NCBI GenBank assembly: GCA_017552535.1
Contig: JAFZPV010000038.1
Span: 48,406 to 112,405, forward strand
Origin: Clostridia bacterium
GTDB lineage: Bacteria > Bacillota > Clostridia > Christensenellales > Aristaeellaceae
DNA: 64,000 nt
Direction of reading: 5' to 3'
Under the pieces are notes generated by a model, which worked only from the letters and a program-made list of their open reading frames with translations, had not been told where the DNA came from and made no database searches. Position 1 is the stretch's first letter. The number at the start of each line of letters is the position of its first letter. Of the stretch, positions 51,627 to 60,380 are shown one piece after another. A program made the position numbers and the translations under genes.

Positions 51627-52184
51627 ATGGTAACAGCAGGCGATTTCAAAAAAGGCATTACGGTGGAATGGGATGGCGGCATCTGGACGATCGTCGACTT
51701 CCAGCATGTAAAGCCCGGAAAAGGCGCAGCCTTCGTTCGCACCAAGATTAAGAATATCATCACCGGCGCCGTGCTCGAGCGCACCTTCAACCCCACGGAC
51801 AAAATGCCCAAGGCCATTATCGAAACCAAGGAAATGGAGTATCTGTACGACGACGGCGATCTGTACTACTTCATGGACGGCGAGACCTTTGAGCAGATCG
51901 GCCTTACCAAGGAGCAGGTGGAAGACGCCATCGTATTCATGAAGCCCAACACCAACGCCACCGTGCGTTTCTACAAGGGCTCCGCTTTCTCCGTGGAAGC
52001 GCCCACCTTCGTGGAGCTGGAAGTGACCCACACCGAGCCCGGCTTCAAAGGCGACACCGCTTCCAACACCACCAAGCCCGCCACCGTGGAGACCGGCTAC
52101 ACGCTGCAGGTGCCGCTGTTCATCGAGATCGGCGACGTGATCAAGATCGACACCCGCGTAGGCGAATACCTGAGCAGAGTCTGA
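51627..52184 (+). CDS. efp: translation elongation factor P
   Basis: 185 residues, three beta-barrel domains; rescues ribosomes stalled at polyproline. The N-terminal loop [14 protein letters not shown] contains the conserved lysine that is modified in other species, and the C-terminal [12 protein letters not shown] is diagnostic. No EpmA or EpmB gene is near. AAGGAGG lies 6 bases before the start, 34 bases after the peptidase gene. Confidence 0.97.
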   Translation: MVTAGDFKKGITVEWDGGIWTIVDFQHVKPGKGAAFVRTKIKNIITGAVLERTFNPTDKMPKAIIETKEMEYLYDDGDLYYFMDGETFEQIGLTKEQVEDAIVFMKPNTNATVRFYKGSAFSVEAPTFVELEVTHTEPGFKGDTASNTTKPATVETGYTLQVPLFIEIGDVIKIDTRVGEYLSRV

Positions 52185-52259
52185 TCCGCATTAACTGCCA
52201 GCAAAACGGAAACGCCTTTGGGCGCTTCCGCTTTTGAATTTGAGTAAGGTCGTGAAAAT

Positions 52260-52670
52260 ATGAAAGACGCACAAAAACTGATCGGCCAGGTGCAGGGTCT
52301 TCTGGAAAACTCGTCTGACACAGGCAGCCTTAAGGCCGCGGTGCTTAGGCTTGCGGGCGCGCTGGAAGACACTCTGAAAGAGATCGCTTCGCTGCACCAG
52401 GAAATCGACGAGCTGAACGAGTATGTGAGCCGGATCGACGACGATCTGGGCGAGCTGGAACTCATGCACGACGACGAAGCTGAGGATTATGAAGATTATT
52501 TCGGCCTTGACGATGACGAGGACGAAGACGACGAGTTTGGCGATGAAGACGATGAGGAAGATGAGGACGAAGAAGACGAAGAAGACGATGAGGACGAAGG
52601 TGACGGCAATGCAACCCGCACGGTTTTCCGCATCTGGCACGGAGACGATAAAAAGGACGATCCGGAATGA
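52260..52670 (+). CDS. CD1247-type protein with extreme acidic tail
   Basis: 136 residues. The N-terminal helical domain (1-65) has MKDAQKLIGQVQGLLE and EIDELNEYVSRIDDDLGELE, as in the CD1247 N-terminal family found beside efp in Clostridia. Residues 70-120 are almost only Asp and Glu, and a short FRIWHG end follows. Function unknown; an RNA- or basic-protein-binding regulator could be imagined but is not shown. The acidic codons create long artificial open frames on the other strand. Confidence 0.85.
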   Translation: MKDAQKLIGQVQGLLENSSDTGSLKAAVLRLAGALEDTLKEIASLHQEIDELNEYVSRIDDDLGELELMHDDEAEDYEDYFGLDDDEDEDDEFGDEDDEEDEDEEDEEDDEDEGDGNATRTVFRIWHGDDKKDDPE

Positions 52671-52689
52671 TCCGGATTTCCCGATTCTG

Positions 52690-52716
52690 CATCCCGGCTG
52701 TTTGCCGGGATGTATT
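52690..52716 (+). terminator. Hairpin after the acidic protein gene
   Basis: CATCCCGGC (52690-52698) pairs with GCCGGGATG (52704-52712) around a 5-base loop. The following tail TATTCATATAC is only partly T-rich, so termination is plausible rather than certain. Confidence 0.5.
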
Positions 52717-52768
52717 CATATACATTGTTTTTTCTTTCCAAGGAATGTCAGGGATTTTCGTTCAGCGT

Positions 52769-52871
52769 TCCACCTCATCACCGCCTTCGGCGGAGCTTCC
52801 CCTCGAGGGGAAGCCTTATATGGCTTCTTTTTGAAGAGAAGGTGGGCCGTGTGCAGCTCGGATGAGATGTA
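52769..52871. repeat. MITE/REP-like intergenic element
   Basis: The rest of this 350-base gene-free stretch (52671-53020) holds an element of about 100 bases with imperfect terminal inverted repeats (CACCTCATC at 52771-52779, GATGAGATG at 52861-52869). It also contains a CCGCCTTCGGCGG hairpin and a perfect 20-bp palindrome (52795-52814) centred on CTCGAG. Similar short repeats are scattered through gut Clostridia genomes; only one copy is in this window. Confidence 0.5.
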
Positions 52872-52959
52872 GGTTTAGTACAAGACCCTAAGTTTCCAGG
52901 AAGAAGCTTTTCTGTAGCATTTTATACCGCATCGCATGATGTTGTGCTTATTCCTCCTG

Positions 52960-52997
52960 AAAATATGGAAACCGCCGCGGGATTGCTCCCGCGGCGG
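52960..52997 (-). terminator. Terminator after the second sugar-binding protein gene
   Basis: An 11-bp GC stem (52972-52982 with 52987-52997) with a 4-base loop is followed on the minus strand by TTTCCATATTTTC. Confidence 0.8.
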
Positions 52998-53020
52998 CAA
53001 TTGGTTTGATCGCCTGTGGA

Positions 53021-54544
53021 TCAGTGGATGGCGTCGTAAGCTTCCTGATACTCAGCCAGGATCTTGTCGCCGCCCTGGGCATGCCAGTCGGCATACACGG
53101 CCTGCAGGCCTTCCAGATCGATCTTGCCGGCGATGTACTGCACCTGAGCGTCCTCAACAGCGGTGTTGATGGTGGTGCCCAGCAGTACGTTGGTGGCGCT
53201 GTCCAGCGTGAAGCAGGGGTTGGAGATAACGTCCTTCGCGTTGTCGATCAGGTTCTGGTTGTACCAGGAACGCAGCAGCGTGGTGGCAGTGGGAGGAGTC
53301 TTGTCGCCGCCCACGTTCATGCCCAGCTGGTTGAGGCTGTGCACGGTGGTGCTGTTGTAGTTGGTGTAGGTCTCCTGGTTTTCCTTCTCTCCTTCGGGAT
53401 AGGCATAGCGGTATCCGTCGGAGTGGATCCAGTAGTTCTTGCCTTCCACGCCGCAGGTGAGCGTGGTCTGGCCTTCGGCGCTGTTCAGCCAGTCAAGGAA
53501 CTTGAGCACGGCGGGCAGCTTCTCTTCGCTTACGGTCTTGCAAACGCAGACTTCGCCGGAAGCACCGATGTTCTGGGGCCAGATCTGGATGTTGCCTTCG
53601 TCATCGGGCAGAGCAGTGAGCAGGGTGACGATGGGGGCTTCGGGATCGGCGCCCATGTTGGTCTCGAGCCACTCCTGATAGCGGTAGCCGTTATCCAGGC
53701 AGTCGAGGCGCATGATGGCCTTGGGGGGATTGCTGCGCTCGGCGTCGTTCCATACGCCGGACTCGATGGTCATGAAGTTGGGATCGATACCGCCGGCGGC
53801 ATAGAGGTCACGCAGGAAGTCGAGGCCTTCCTGGAACTTCTCGTCTTCGAAAGCGGGATAGATCGTGCCGTCTTCGGTGACGCCGTACTGATAGGGCGCG
53901 CCGTGCATGACGGGGGTGATGCCGATGGTGCCGGCCACGTATTTGCACATATTGATGACGTAAGCGTCACCCTTCTCGGCGATGGCGAAGCACAGCTCTT
54001 TGAACTCTTCCACGTTGGTGGGCACTTCGGTGATGCCGGCGGCCTCAGCGTAGTCGTTGCGGTAGTAGATACCGGCGCGGGCGTACGCACGGGCACGGTA
54101 GATGCCGTACAGGCGGCCGTCGATGGCGATGTTGTCATAGGTGGACTTGGCGCCTTCGGCCAGGTTCGGATATTCCTCGGCGTCGTAGATGTAATCGGTC
54201 AGATCCCAGAACGCGCCGGCGCGGGCGGTGGAGATCATGATGGCGTCGCGCACGCCCTGCATGACCATGACTTCAGGCATGTTGGCGGGGTCGGCGACGG
54301 TCAGGCTGGTCTTCTCACCGTAAGCGGCATCGGCCACCCAGGTGATGTTGAGCTTCACGCCCGTGGCTTCGTAGATGGCCTGGAGAATGGGGTTGCCGTC
54401 CTCAAAGGTCACCCAGTCTTTGTCGGAGTTGAAGTCAGGCAGCATAACGTTCAGGGTGATCTCTTCCTTGCCTTCCGCGGCAACGAAGCTCATCACTGAC
54501 AGCGCCAGGATCAACGCCAAAGCAAGAGACAAGATCTTCTTCAT
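53021..54544 (-). CDS. extracellular sugar-binding protein of the second ABC importer
   Basis: 507 residues, solute-binding protein of the family that partners LplB-type permeases. A signal peptide (about 1-22) ends FVAAEG and, as in the first importer, has no lipobox cysteine. Mature ITLNVMLPDFN start, then EVMVMQGVRDA. It is expressed after two permease genes. Substrate unknown. AAGGAGG lies 6 bases before the start. Confidence 0.92.
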   Translation of the reverse strand: MKKILSLALALILALSVMSFVAAEGKEEITLNVMLPDFNSDKDWVTFEDGNPILQAIYEATGVKLNITWVADAAYGEKTSLTVADPANMPEVMVMQGVRDAIMISTARAGAFWDLTDYIYDAEEYPNLAEGAKSTYDNIAIDGRLYGIYRARAYARAGIYYRNDYAEAAGITEVPTNVEEFKELCFAIAEKGDAYVINMCKYVAGTIGITPVMHGAPYQYGVTEDGTIYPAFEDEKFQEGLDFLRDLYAAGGIDPNFMTIESGVWNDAERSNPPKAIMRLDCLDNGYRYQEWLETNMGADPEAPIVTLLTALPDDEGNIQIWPQNIGASGEVCVCKTVSEEKLPAVLKFLDWLNSAEGQTTLTCGVEGKNYWIHSDGYRYAYPEGEKENQETYTNYNSTTVHSLNQLGMNVGGDKTPPTATTLLRSWYNQNLIDNAKDVISNPCFTLDSATNVLLGTTINTAVEDAQVQYIAGKIDLEGLQAVYADWHAQGGDKILAEYQEAYDAIH

Positions 54545-54567
54545 TGGAAAACCTCCTTAAGAATTTT

Positions 54568-54597
54568 GTTATCTTGAGCGCGGTTTGCGCTGATAAC
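54568..54597 (-). other. Stem-loop between permease and binding protein genes
   Basis: GTTATC and AGCGC (54568-54581) pair with GCGCT and GATAAC (54587-54597), with a small bulge. It may stabilise the binding-protein message or end part of the transcripts; there is no strong T run. Confidence 0.4.
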
Positions 54598-54601
54598 CGT
54601 T

Positions 54602-55558
54602 TTAGCCCTTCAGAGCGCCCACCATGACGCCCTTGACAAAGTACTTCTGCAGGAAGGGGTATACGCACATGATCGGGACGGTCGCCACCACGATAACGGC
54701 CATCTTGATGGATTCCTTGGGCGGTTCCACAAAGTCCGGGTCCATCAGGGTCATGTCGCTGGCGCTGGCCTCCGCCGTAATGATGATCTGCCTTAAAATG
54801 AGCTGCAGAGGATACATCTTGTCGTCGGTCAGGTAGATCATGGCGGAGAAGTAGCTGTTCCAGTGGCCTACCGCATAGAACAGGCCGAAGGTGGCCAGCA
54901 CCGGCAGGGACAGCGGAAGCACGATGCGCACCAGCGTCATCAGGTCGTTGCAGCCGTCCAGGTTCGCGCTCTCTTCCAGCTCCTGCGGGATGCCCTGGAA
55001 GAAGTTTTTCACGATCATCATATTGTAGGCGGAGATCGCGCCGGGGATCAGGATGGCCCAGTACGTGCCCCTCATGTGCAGCCAGCTGGATACCACGATG
55101 TAGCCGGGGATCATGCCGCCGGAGAAGAACATGGAGATGATGATGAGGTTCAGGATAGGCGTCCTCATGCGCAGATAGCGCTTGCTGAGGGGATACGCCA
55201 TGGTGACCGTGCAGAACAGGTTGATCAGGGTGCCGCATACCGTGATGAAAACGGAGTTGCCAAACGCCCGGATGAGCTTGTTGGAGGCGAAGATGTAAAT
55301 GTACGCATCCACTGACCAGGTGTGCGGGATCAGGAACATGCTGCGGGTCTGAAGCTCAAATTCCGTAGCGAAGGAGTTGAAGATGATGTACAGGATCGGC
55401 AGCACCGTAGTAAACGCGGCAAGAGTGATGATGGTGTAATTGATTACATCAAAAATCACACTTCCCACCGTGCGGTATACACCTACCGGGGCGTTGCTGA
55501 TCACAACGGTCTTGCCGTTGATCTGAGCGGTAAAAGCATCCCTTTTCTTTTTAGCCAT
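54602..55558 (-). CDS. sugar ABC transporter permease (LplC/YtcP type), second importer
   Basis: 318 residues, six membrane segments, EAA-loop variant LEESANLDGCNDLMTLVRIVLP and end YPFLQKYFVKGVMVGALKG, almost the same as the first importer's permease end. An extra N-terminal cytoplasmic stretch (1-35) precedes the first helix. GAGGAGG precedes the start. It pairs with the permease upstream. Confidence 0.94.
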   Translation of the reverse strand: MAKKKRDAFTAQINGKTVVISNAPVGVYRTVGSVIFDVINYTIITLAAFTTVLPILYIIFNSFATEFELQTRSMFLIPHTWSVDAYIYIFASNKLIRAFGNSVFITVCGTLINLFCTVTMAYPLSKRYLRMRTPILNLIIISMFFSGGMIPGYIVVSSWLHMRGTYWAILIPGAISAYNMMIVKNFFQGIPQELEESANLDGCNDLMTLVRIVLPLSLPVLATFGLFYAVGHWNSYFSAMIYLTDDKMYPLQLILRQIIITAEASASDMTLMDPDFVEPPKESIKMAVIVVATVPIMCVYPFLQKYFVKGVMVGALKG

Positions 55559-55572
55559 CTTCCTTCACCTCC

Positions 55573-56517
55573 TCAGAACAGGCCTTCTTCGCCCAGCACG
55601 TGGGCGATCTTGTTGGACGTAAGCACCATCATCACGGATACCAGGCTCTTCATCAGGCCTACGGCGGTGGTATAGGAATACTGGGCGCCCTTGATACCGT
55701 TCTGATATACGAATACGTCGAGCGTGAGGGAAACGGAGCGGTTCAGCGAGTTTGACATCAGGATCAGGTGTTCGTATCCGGTGTCCAGCACGCTGCCCAT
55801 GCGGAGCACCAGCATAAGCACGATGGTGGAGCGGATGGCGGGCAGGGTGATGTGCCACAGCCGCTGCATGCGGTTGGCGCCGTCGATCATGCTGGCCTCG
55901 TACAGCTGCGTATCCACGTTGGTGAGGGCGGCGAGGAATATGATGGTGCCCCAGCCGGTCTCTTTCCATATGCTCTGGCCCACGATCATCCAGCGGAACA
56001 CGCCGGGATCGCCCAGGTAATCGATGCTGTGGCCCAGGATCTTCTGCGTGAGCTTGTATACGATGCCGTCCGCACCGAAGATAACGTAGGTGATGGAAAC
56101 CACGATAACGATGGAGATGAAGTGCGGCATGTACAGAAGGGTCTGGGAGATCCTTTTGAACTGCATGTTCCTGATCTCGTTGAGCAGAAGCGCCAGGATG
56201 ATGGGCGCCGGGAACGTGAGGATGATGCTCATGAACGAGAGGATCAGGGTGTTGCCCAGATAGTTCAGCCACATCGGGGTGGAGAAGAACATCCTGAACC
56301 AGTACAGGCCCACGAATGTGCTCTTGATGGGGCCGGTGTAGGGAACGTAGTCCTCAAAACCGATGATCAGGCCCCACATGGGCAGATACTTGAACACCGC
56401 GAAATAAACGATGCCCGGGATCATCATGATATAGAGCCACGGGTTTTTCGCAAGGTCCGTCAACAGGCTCTTTTTGCGCTTTTTTCTCTGGACGGCATAA
56501 GCGGGCTGCGCTGTCAT
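55573..56517 (-). CDS. sugar ABC transporter permease (LplB type), second importer
   Basis: 314 residues, six membrane segments with YEASMIDGANRMQRLWHITLP as EAA loop. It is the first gene of this permease-permease-binding protein operon, with AAGGAG before the start. Again no ATPase gene is present. It is divergent from the SGNH esterase gene, so the imported ligand may be a deacetylated pectin-type oligosaccharide; that is inference. Confidence 0.93.
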   Translation of the reverse strand: MTAQPAYAVQRKKRKKSLLTDLAKNPWLYIMMIPGIVYFAVFKYLPMWGLIIGFEDYVPYTGPIKSTFVGLYWFRMFFSTPMWLNYLGNTLILSFMSIILTFPAPIILALLLNEIRNMQFKRISQTLLYMPHFISIVIVVSITYVIFGADGIVYKLTQKILGHSIDYLGDPGVFRWMIVGQSIWKETGWGTIIFLAALTNVDTQLYEASMIDGANRMQRLWHITLPAIRSTIVLMLVLRMGSVLDTGYEHLILMSNSLNRSVSLTLDVFVYQNGIKGAQYSYTTAVGLMKSLVSVMMVLTSNKIAHVLGEEGLF

Positions 56518-56749
56518 CGGCTCACACTCCTTAATAAACGTTTTAGAGCAAACTCAGACCACCGCTGCCGGCTGTGATTCGGCTGTCCGCATGTCCGGCG
56601 TGCAGGTTTACTCTTTCTACATACATTATTTTCATTATATCAAATCTACCGGCCAAACGCAACGGTTTACCGACACGGTTTTTGTAAATTGTGTTGCATT
56701 CAGATCAATAAAAGGATATAATTTGTTCAAAATGTTGCGGAGGTTTCGT
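56518..56749. promoter_or_regulatory. Divergent promoter region of second importer and SGNH esterase
   Basis: Minus strand: -35 TTGCGT (56657-56662), 17 bases, -10 TATAAT (56634-56639), leaving a leader of roughly 110 bases before the permease. Plus strand: -35 TTGCAT (56694-56699), 17 bases, -10 TATAAT (56717-56722). The -35 elements are 31 bases apart, so one regulator could cover both. No riboswitch fold was recognised in the leader. Confidence 0.6.
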
Positions 56750-58174
56750 ATGGCGGATCTGTTTTCTCACCCTTCCGAAGCGTCAAGTGCCTTTGATCAG
56801 TCCGGCTGGCTGAACGGCACAGGAGACAGGAGCGTACAGATTCAGAGCGTTCCGGTCCCGCATTTCGGGCGCTACCGAGTGAAGGTCAAAACACAGGGCG
56901 CAAGCGTCCTGTTCGGGCAGAGGCGCAATCTGATCAAAGCAGACGTGCCAAATGGTGAAACGTCTTTTTATACCTGTCTTACGGAATACATCCCTTCCAT
57001 GCAGAACAAGCCGGATGAGAACCTGGCGCTGTACGCCTCAACTTACGGCGGCGGCCTTTCGGATATGCGCGCGGAGGAATGCGCAGTGCGAACCGTGTTT
57101 ATCGCCGGGGATTCCACCGTGGCGGACCAGTACGCCGTCCCCTATTATCCCTTCGAGAGCTACTGCGGCTGGGGACAGATGCTGGCGGCTTTTCTGCCGG
57201 AGGATGCGGTGTGCAACATGGCCCATTCGGGCCTCACGGCCCGCTGCTTTATGGAGGACGGGCATTTTGGCATCGTGCTTAAGCACATGCGGCCCGTCGA
57301 CCTCTGCCTGATCCAGTTCGGCCACAACGACCAGAAGCGCAGATACCTTCAGGCAGATCAGCAGTATAAGGATTACCTTAAAAGAATATGCGATCAGGTG
57401 ATACCAAAAGGCGCAAAGCCGGTGCTCGTCTCCCCCATCAGCCGCGTGCCCAGTCGGGACGAAGCGGGCGTTTTCGACCTTCTGGAAGACCACGCTTCGG
57501 CAGTCCGATCGCTTGCTCAGGAGAACAGGCTGCCCTTCATCGACCTGCATAAATATTCTTTCGATCTGTTCTGCAGTATGGGCGAAGGGTGCAGAAGTTT
57601 GTTCAAAGACATGACCCACCCGAACGACCCGGGGGCGTTCCGCCTGGCGAAGTACGTCGCCCGTCAGCTGGAAGCGCAGGGACTTGCACGCTTTCACGAA
57701 GCCGTGCCCGGCTTTATCGCCTCTGACAAAGAAAAGTCGCCATCTTCCGCCCCGGGCGGGCCGCTGCCGGTTCCCTACACAGATATCGATGAGGTCAGAA
57801 ATAAATCAGTCGTTTTTCAGGGCGTGCAAAAAGGGCTGTTGGACCCCTGCGTTCTTCATATGCATCCCTTTGAGCCGGTGACGCGGGCGGCGTTCATCCA
57901 GATGCTGTTCCGGGCAGCGCGCATCCCGTCGTCCCCCACGAACGGACGTTTCCCCTATACGGACATAAAGCCCAGGGAGTTTGACGCGGGCTTTGCCCAG
58001 ACCTGCCGCCTGCGCGGCCTGGTGACCGGTGACAGATACCGTCCGAACGACATTGTGACGACTGCCGAAGCCAACGAGCTGTTTCTGCGAGCGGGTCTTT
58101 CCTGCCGCGTAAAGGAAAGGCAGGGCCTTCCCTGCAAGCTGGAGATCGTGGAAGCTCTGTTGAAAACAATGTAG
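56750..58174 (+). CDS. SGNH/GDSL esterase (rhamnogalacturonan acetylesterase-like) with SLH-like C-terminus
   Basis: 474 residues from ATG 56750, which has GGAGG 6 bases upstream. A beta domain (1-110) leads to the esterase: Ser122 in AGDSTVAD, block III Asn193 in FGHNDQ, and Asp287 with His290 in DMTHPND, so the catalytic set is complete. The GDSTVAD form is shared with rhamnogalacturonan acetylesterases. Residues 345-474 hold two S-layer-homology-like repeats (FxxVTRAAFIQMLFRA and YTDIKPREFDAGFAQ...RGLVTGD). No signal peptide is visible in this or the longer frame, which is odd for SLH modules. Confidence 0.83.
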   Translation: MADLFSHPSEASSAFDQSGWLNGTGDRSVQIQSVPVPHFGRYRVKVKTQGASVLFGQRRNLIKADVPNGETSFYTCLTEYIPSMQNKPDENLALYASTYGGGLSDMRAEECAVRTVFIAGDSTVADQYAVPYYPFESYCGWGQMLAAFLPEDAVCNMAHSGLTARCFMEDGHFGIVLKHMRPVDLCLIQFGHNDQKRRYLQADQQYKDYLKRICDQVIPKGAKPVLVSPISRVPSRDEAGVFDLLEDHASAVRSLAQENRLPFIDLHKYSFDLFCSMGEGCRSLFKDMTHPNDPGAFRLAKYVARQLEAQGLARFHEAVPGFIASDKEKSPSSAPGGPLPVPYTDIDEVRNKSVVFQGVQKGLLDPCVLHMHPFEPVTRAAFIQMLFRAARIPSSPTNGRFPYTDIKPREFDAGFAQTCRLRGLVTGDRYRPNDIVTTAEANELFLRAGLSCRVKERQGLPCKLEIVEALLKTM

Positions 58175-58205
58175 GAAAGCCGACTGCAACGTTTCGATTA
58201 GCCGG

Positions 58206-58260
58206 TTAAGAATTCTTAAGCCTGCGCGCGCTGGAAAAAAGCCCGCGCCTGTTGTATAAT
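58206..58260 (+). promoter_or_regulatory. Promoter and candidate response-regulator box of the two-component system
   Basis: A direct repeat TTAAG (58206-58210 and 58216-58220, one helical turn apart, together part of a palindrome) lies upstream of -35 TGGAAA (58232-58237) and -10 TATAAT (58255-58260). The spacing suits an OmpR-family regulator controlling its own gene. Confidence 0.5.
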
Positions 58261-58279
58261 ATCAGCAGGAGATGATTCT

Positions 58280-58978
58280 ATGGCCGATAAAAGGCGCATC
58301 CTTCTGGCGGACGACGATCCGGACATACGCGAGATCGGGCGCATCCTGCTGGAAAGCGAAGGCTTCGACGTGATCACAGCAAAAGACGGAGACGAAGCGG
58401 TAGCCCTTTCGAACCCCGATATCGATCTGTACATTCTGGACATCATGATGCCCGGAAAAAGCGGTTATCAGGCCTGCCGGGAGATACGCGGGGCTTCTTC
58501 CGCGCCGATCCTTTTTCTGACTGCGCGCACCCAGGACAGCGACAAGGCCATGGGCTTTTCGGTGGGCGCGGACGATTACCTTGCCAAGCCGTTTTCCTAT
58601 ACCGAGCTTACCGCCCGGGTAAAAGCCATGCTCCGGCGGTATTACGTTTACAAAGGCAAAAACGAAGAGGAGAGCGACCAGACCATTCAGTTGAAGGATC
58701 TTTCCATCGATCCCAACAGCTGCGAGGTGCGCAGGGACGGCAAACTGATCCCGCTGACGGATATAGAGTTCCGCATCCTTCTGACGCTTTCGCAGCAGAG
58801 AAGGAAGGTCTTCTCCGCCGAAGAGCTGTATGAAAAGATCTGGAACGAGCCGTATTTTTACGCATCCAACAATACGGTGATGGTGCACATCCGCAACCTT
58901 CGCCGCAAGATCGAACCAGATCCTGACAATCCCGCCTACATCAAGACCGTTTGGGGAAAGGGCTATCGAGTTGACTAA
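58280..58978 (+). CDS. OmpR/PhoB-family response regulator
   Basis: 232 residues: a receiver domain (1-115) with acidic pocket DDD at 11-13, phospho-acceptor Asp54 in LDIMMPG, Thr in FLTAR and Lys in LAKPF; then a winged helix DNA-binding domain (about 135-232) with YIKTVWGKGYRVD. AGGAG lies 7 bases before the start. It overlaps the kinase gene by 8 bases. Confidence 0.95.
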   Translation: MADKRRILLADDDPDIREIGRILLESEGFDVITAKDGDEAVALSNPDIDLYILDIMMPGKSGYQACREIRGASSAPILFLTARTQDSDKAMGFSVGADDYLAKPFSYTELTARVKAMLRRYYVYKGKNEEESDQTIQLKDLSIDPNSCEVRRDGKLIPLTDIEFRILLTLSQQRRKVFSAEELYEKIWNEPYFYASNNTVMVHIRNLRRKIEPDPDNPAYIKTVWGKGYRVD

Positions 58979-60380
58979 GCCGAAAAGACGTTTCAGGCTC
59001 GGCCTGCTTTTGGTGCTCTACGCGCTCATATCGTTTTGCCTCGCGGCAGGCGTGTTCTTTGGCGGTCGGGCGCTTGGCCGCTATGCGATCGAACATGCCG
59101 TTTATACGCCTGAGCGCATCCGCGCTTACGAAAAGAAAGCGTTCGGAGAGTTCATCGCCTATATGAACGATAACGGCATCGCGGACTTTACCGACGCCGC
59201 CGGCATACAGCCGTGGTTCAGCGGAAGATCGCACCTGATCGTCGCCATACATAACGGAGGCTACGCTTTCACAGACACGAACGACGCCACCCTGATCTAT
59301 TCCTCCGTGCCGGACGCAGCTTCCACTTACGAGCTTTTGCAGAACGAATACGCCGATTACTGGTACGCCTGCCCCGTGACCGTAAAGGGCGACTATCTGC
59401 GCACCAAGGTCGTCAGGGTGATGTACTTTCCCATGTACGCCGCGTTCAGATACGTCACCTTCGCCGCGGGGATCGCTTCATTCCTTGTTTTCGGCGCGTG
59501 CCTGCTGCTTCTGGTGCGCCGCAAAACGCGCGTGATTTCCCGCCTTGCCTCGCAGCTGGAGGTAATGGCAGGCGGCGATCTTACGCAGCCGCTGTCCGCC
59601 GCCGGCAACGACGAGCTGACCACCCTTGCCGAAAATATGGAGGAAATGCGGCTCAGCTTTATCGAACGGCTGCGCCGCGAAGAGGAGATGACCCGTTCCT
59701 CCTCTCAGCTGCTCACCGATATGTCCCACGACCTGCGCACCCCCCTCACTGCCCTGATCGGCTATCTGGACCTGGTATCCTCCGGCAAATGCGCAGACGA
59801 GGAGCGCAAAGCCGCCTTCATAGAATCCGCCCGCAAACGCGCCTACCAGATCAAGGATATGACGGACGAGCTGTTCGAATACTTTTTGGTGTACTCCGGC
59901 AAAGACAGCGAGCTGCCGCTGGAAAGAATGGACGCGCAGACGCTTTTCGGACAACTGTGGAGCGACGCCGCGTTTGCCCTTGAAAACGAAGGCTTTACCT
60001 GCAGAGCCCAATACGGCGAAGCATCCGTGACGGTCAACGCTTCACCGCGGCTGCTTACACGGGTGCTCGACAATATCGTATCCAATATCAAAAAGTACGC
60101 AGATCCCGCCTTTCCCGTGGAAGCCGATATACGGGCTGAGGAAGGCTTTTTCGTGCTCCGGGTAAGAAACCGCATAAAGACGGGACCGCAGAAAGCCGAG
60201 AGCAGCGGCATCGGCCTGGCAAGCTGCCGCAAGATCGCCGAGCTGCACAGCGGAGACTTTTCAGGCAAGGAAGAAGACGTGTTCTATATCTGCACGCTCA
60301 GGCTGCCTGCAGCTGCTGAAAAGGCCGAAGGCTCCGAAGCTGCACTGCCGCATGCCCAATACGAAGGAGAAAACAGATGA
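58971..60380 (+). CDS. sensor histidine kinase
   Basis: 469 residues starting at TTG 58971 (AAAGGG 8 bases upstream). Two membrane segments (about 9-30 and 162-185) flank an extracytoplasmic sensor of about 130 residues. A HAMP linker follows, then the dimerisation helix with His253 in SHDLRTPL and an ATPase domain with DNIVSNIKKYA as N-box and a short SGIGLASCRKIAELH end. It should phosphorylate the regulator encoded just upstream. The general layout resembles VanS-like kinases; the signal is unknown. Confidence 0.92.
   Translation: MTKPKRRFRLGLLLVLYALISFCLAAGVFFGGRALGRYAIEHAVYTPERIRAYEKKAFGEFIAYMNDNGIADFTDAAGIQPWFSGRSHLIVAIHNGGYAFTDTNDATLIYSSVPDAASTYELLQNEYADYWYACPVTVKGDYLRTKVVRVMYFPMYAAFRYVTFAAGIASFLVFGACLLLLVRRKTRVISRLASQLEVMAGGDLTQPLSAAGNDELTTLAENMEEMRLSFIERLRREEEMTRSSSQLLTDMSHDLRTPLTALIGYLDLVSSGKCADEERKAAFIESARKRAYQIKDMTDELFEYFLVYSGKDSELPLERMDAQTLFGQLWSDAAFALENEGFTCRAQYGEASVTVNASPRLLTRVLDNIVSNIKKYADPAFPVEADIRAEEGFFVLRVRNRIKTGPQKAESSGIGLASCRKIAELHSGDFSGKEEDVFYICTLRLPAAAEKAEGSEAALPHAQYEGENR

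Noticed and set aside
52500-52610. Tandem repeat or microsatellite in the acidic protein gene
   Set aside because: The GAC/GAA/GAT/GAG run codes for an Asp/Glu tail with mixed codons; it is compositional, not a true tandem repeat array.
53006-54499. 497-codon open frame on the + strand
   Set aside because: Mirror of the second sugar-binding protein gene; no ribosome site or recognisable motif.
56518-56633. Riboswitch in the leader of the second importer
   Set aside because: The leader is about 110 bases with some GC-rich complementarity, but no known aptamer motif or terminator could be recognised.
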